Source: FEN-33 sp963768775
GTDB taxonomy: Archaea > Thermoplasmatota > Thermoplasmata > Methanomassiliicoccales > UBA472
NCBI GenBank assembly: GCA_963768775.1
Contig: CAVYIY010000006.1
Coordinates: forward strand, 496,001-560,000
Direction: 5' to 3'
Length of the DNA: 64,000 nucleotides
Of this stretch, positions 62,485 to 64,000 are shown in pieces. Below the pieces are notes generated by a model. That model did not search any database. It had not been told where the DNA came from and saw nothing but the letters and a program-made list of their open reading frames with translations. The stretch's first letter is position 1, and every line of letters starts with the position of its first letter. A program made the translations under genes and the position numbers.

Positions 62485-63222
62485 TTGGAGCAGATCAACG
62501 AGATAGACCAGTATGCCGACCGGTCCAGGCTGCGTGACTTCGATGCCCGGGTCAAGCTCGTCTGCTCCGTTTCCTTGGTCGTCGTGATCGCATTGCTGCG
62601 CGAACTGGTGCCCCTGCTGGTCGTCCTCGCTTTCGTTCTCGCCCTGGTGCTGCTGTCGAACCTGCCGCTGCGCCATGTCGCCAAGAACTTCGCCTTGGCC
62701 TTGCCCTTCATCGGCTTCGCCGCTTTGACCCTGTGGTTCACCAATGGGCCGGATGCGGCGGTCGTCATGTTCGCCCGGATCGGCAGCTCGGTGCTCGTCC
62801 TCATCGTTCTGGTGTCCACCACTCCCTTCTTCAAGATGCTCGGCGCGTTTCGCTCCCTGCACATGCCGAAGGTGATGGCCAACCTCATCCTCTTCACCTA
62901 CCGCTTCATCTTCCTCTTCCTGGACGAGATGGAGCGGATGCGCACTGCCAGGATCGCCCGGGGCTTCAACGGTGGACGCAGTCTCCTGGATAGGCGCGCC
63001 TTCAAGACCCTGGGGGCGACCATCGGCATGACCTTCGTAAGGGCGAACGCGCGCGCCACGAACATCTACGACGCGCTGCTTTCCCGCGGCTATTCCGGCG
63101 AAATCCGCTCGTTCGAGAAGAGCAGGGCGGGGCCGAGGGACGCGCTTCTGGTCGGCGCCTTCGCCTGCGTGGGATTGCTGGCGATCCTGCTGGAGACGGA
63201 GGTGGTCGCCTGGACGCTTTGA
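62485..63222 (+). CDS. cbiQ: Cobalt ECF transporter T component CbiQ
   Basis: A 245-residue coupling subunit with about five helices. The cytoplasmic coupling motifs RTARIARGFNGG and ANARATNIYDALLSRGYSG show the paired A-R-G signatures that contact the ATPase. The start is TTG 62485 (MEQINEIDQYAD). It ends overlapping the cbiO start region. Confidence 0.92.
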   Translation: MEQINEIDQYADRSRLRDFDARVKLVCSVSLVVVIALLRELVPLLVVLAFVLALVLLSNLPLRHVAKNFALALPFIGFAALTLWFTNGPDAAVVMFARIGSSVLVLIVLVSTTPFFKMLGAFRSLHMPKVMANLILFTYRFIFLFLDEMERMRTARIARGFNGGRSLLDRRAFKTLGATIGMTFVRANARATNIYDALLSRGYSGEIRSFEKSRAGPRDALLVGAFACVGLLAILLETEVVAWTL

Positions 63223-64000
63223 GGCTGAGGGAGGTCAGCTACCGCTACGCCGACGGCAACCTCGCCCTCGACGGACTGTCGTTCTCCATTGACAAAGGGG
63301 AGAAGGTCGCCTTGGTCGGCCCGAACGGGGCGGGCAAGAGCACCCTGCTGAACCTGATGGCCGGGCTGTTCGCTCCCAGCGAAGGAATGGTCGAGGTCAT
63401 GGGCATGCCGTTGACCAGGAAGCAGGTCGGGCTCGCCCGACGCCACATCGGCCTGCTGTTCCAGGACCCGGACGACCAGATATTCCTACCGACGGTGGAG
63501 GAGGACGTCGCCTTCGGGCCGATGAACCTGGGTCTGGAGGAGAGCGAGGTAAGAGCGAGGGTGGAGGAGGGGTTGCGCGCCACCTCTTTGGAAGCATACC
63601 GGGAGCGCGCCCCGCACCGTCTGAGCATCGGGGAGAAGAAGCGTGTCGCCTTGGCGGGATTGCTCGCCATGTCCCCGGAGATATTGCTCATGGACGAGCC
63701 AACGGCCAACCTGGATCCGCAGGGGCGGAGGGAGCTGATCAGCGTCCTCAAGGGGAGGGAGGAAACGCTGGTGCTGGCGACGCATGACCTGGGCATCGCC
63801 TTCGAGCTGACGTCGAGGATGATCGTGCTCAACAAGAAGGTCCTTTTCGACGGCAACCACGCCGAATTGCTCAAGCGGCCGGAGATCCTGAGGCAGGCGC
63901 GGCTGGAGCTGCCTTCCTTCTCGCTGCTGATGCAGGGCTGGGGCGAGATCGCCGGAGCGGAGTTCGAGCCGCCGATGAGCGTGGCCCAAGCCCTCGAGAT
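63210..64000 (+). CDS. cbiO: Cobalt ECF transporter ATPase CbiO (runs past window end)
   Basis: The first about 263 residues of the ABC ATPase that powers CbiMNQ. Walker A is GPNGAGKST, the Q-loop is FQDPDDQIF, the signature is LSIGEKKRVALAG, Walker B is ILLMDEPTANLD and the switch histidine is in LATHDLG. Two starts are possible: TTG 63219, 15 bases after the ribosome site, or CTG 63210, 6 bases after GGAGGT (63198-63203), giving M-D-A-L-R-L-R-E-V. The CTG has the better spacing. The gene is cut by the window edge. Confidence 0.92.
   Translation, partial: MDALRLREVSYRYADGNLALDGLSFSIDKGEKVALVGPNGAGKSTLLNLMAGLFAPSEGMVEVMGMPLTRKQVGLARRHIGLLFQDPDDQIFLPTVEEDVAFGPMNLGLEESEVRARVEEGLRATSLEAYRERAPHRLSIGEKKRVALAGLLAMSPEILLMDEPTANLDPQGRRELISVLKGREETLVLATHDLGIAFELTSRMIVLNKKVLFDGNHAELLKRPEILRQARLELPSFSLLMQGWGEIAGAEFEPPMSVAQALE

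Overview
This window is archaeal. It encodes a TATA-binding protein, an archaeal-type ADP-forming acyl-CoA synthetase, HypA/HypD, two PRC-barrel proteins and many large cell-surface proteins with a single C-terminal anchor. Most genes have recognisable TATA elements and GGAGG-type ribosome binding sites, and TTG/GTG starts are common. The gene content and high GC fit a Thermoplasmatota lineage such as Methanomassiliicoccales or a sister group. That placement is inference: no rRNA, tRNA or mcr gene is present to fix it.

Layout. (1) 0.1-12.1 kb: a membrane molybdopterin oxidoreductase, then the most distinctive block, a corrinoid-dependent methyl-transfer and acyl-CoA cluster. It has an Lrp-like regulator and a RACo-type corrinoid activase on the plus strand. 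On the minus strand one run encodes two UroD-fold methyltransferases flanking a corrinoid protein, plus a class III aminotransferase; a second run encodes a two-subunit CoA-transferase-like enzyme and both subunits of an ADP-forming acyl-CoA synthetase. (2) 12.2-21.8 kb: housekeeping genes (DEAD-box helicase, ferritin-like protein, CorA-like transporter, HypA/HypD, PRC-barrel) and a giant sialidase-like/CARDB surface protein. (3) 22.1-25.4 kb: an AT-richer nucleotide-sugar/glycosyltransferase cassette. (4) 25.5-43.6 kb: small regulators, membrane proteins, transporters, universal stress protein, aldehyde dehydrogenase, flippase, TBP and a site-2 protease. (5) 43.7-53.4 kb: a 1242-residue LRR/fibronectin-III surface protein beside an unusual island of two tandem HPr-kinase-like proteins, a PP-loop ATPase, a pyruvyl transferase and a glycosyltransferase. 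(6) 53.5-64 kb: two Fe-S redox proteins, a compact trpEGDCFBA operon and the cobalt importer operon cbiMNQO, which runs off the end.

How it fits together. The corrinoid block (methyl transfer, corrinoid repair) and the cobalt importer both imply heavy cobamide use. The CoA-transferase-like enzyme and acyl-CoA synthetase next to the methyltransferases suggest that the demethylated carbon skeleton is processed as a CoA thioester with ATP recovery. The beta subunit of the CoA-transferase-like pair has glycine where the family's catalytic glutamate is expected, so it may be a hydrolase or lyase rather than a transferase.

Sequence quality. At least eight genes carry single-base frameshifts, several in short homopolymers, while keeping intact motifs on both sides. 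These look more like residual assembly indels than real decay, and the affected entries are flagged.
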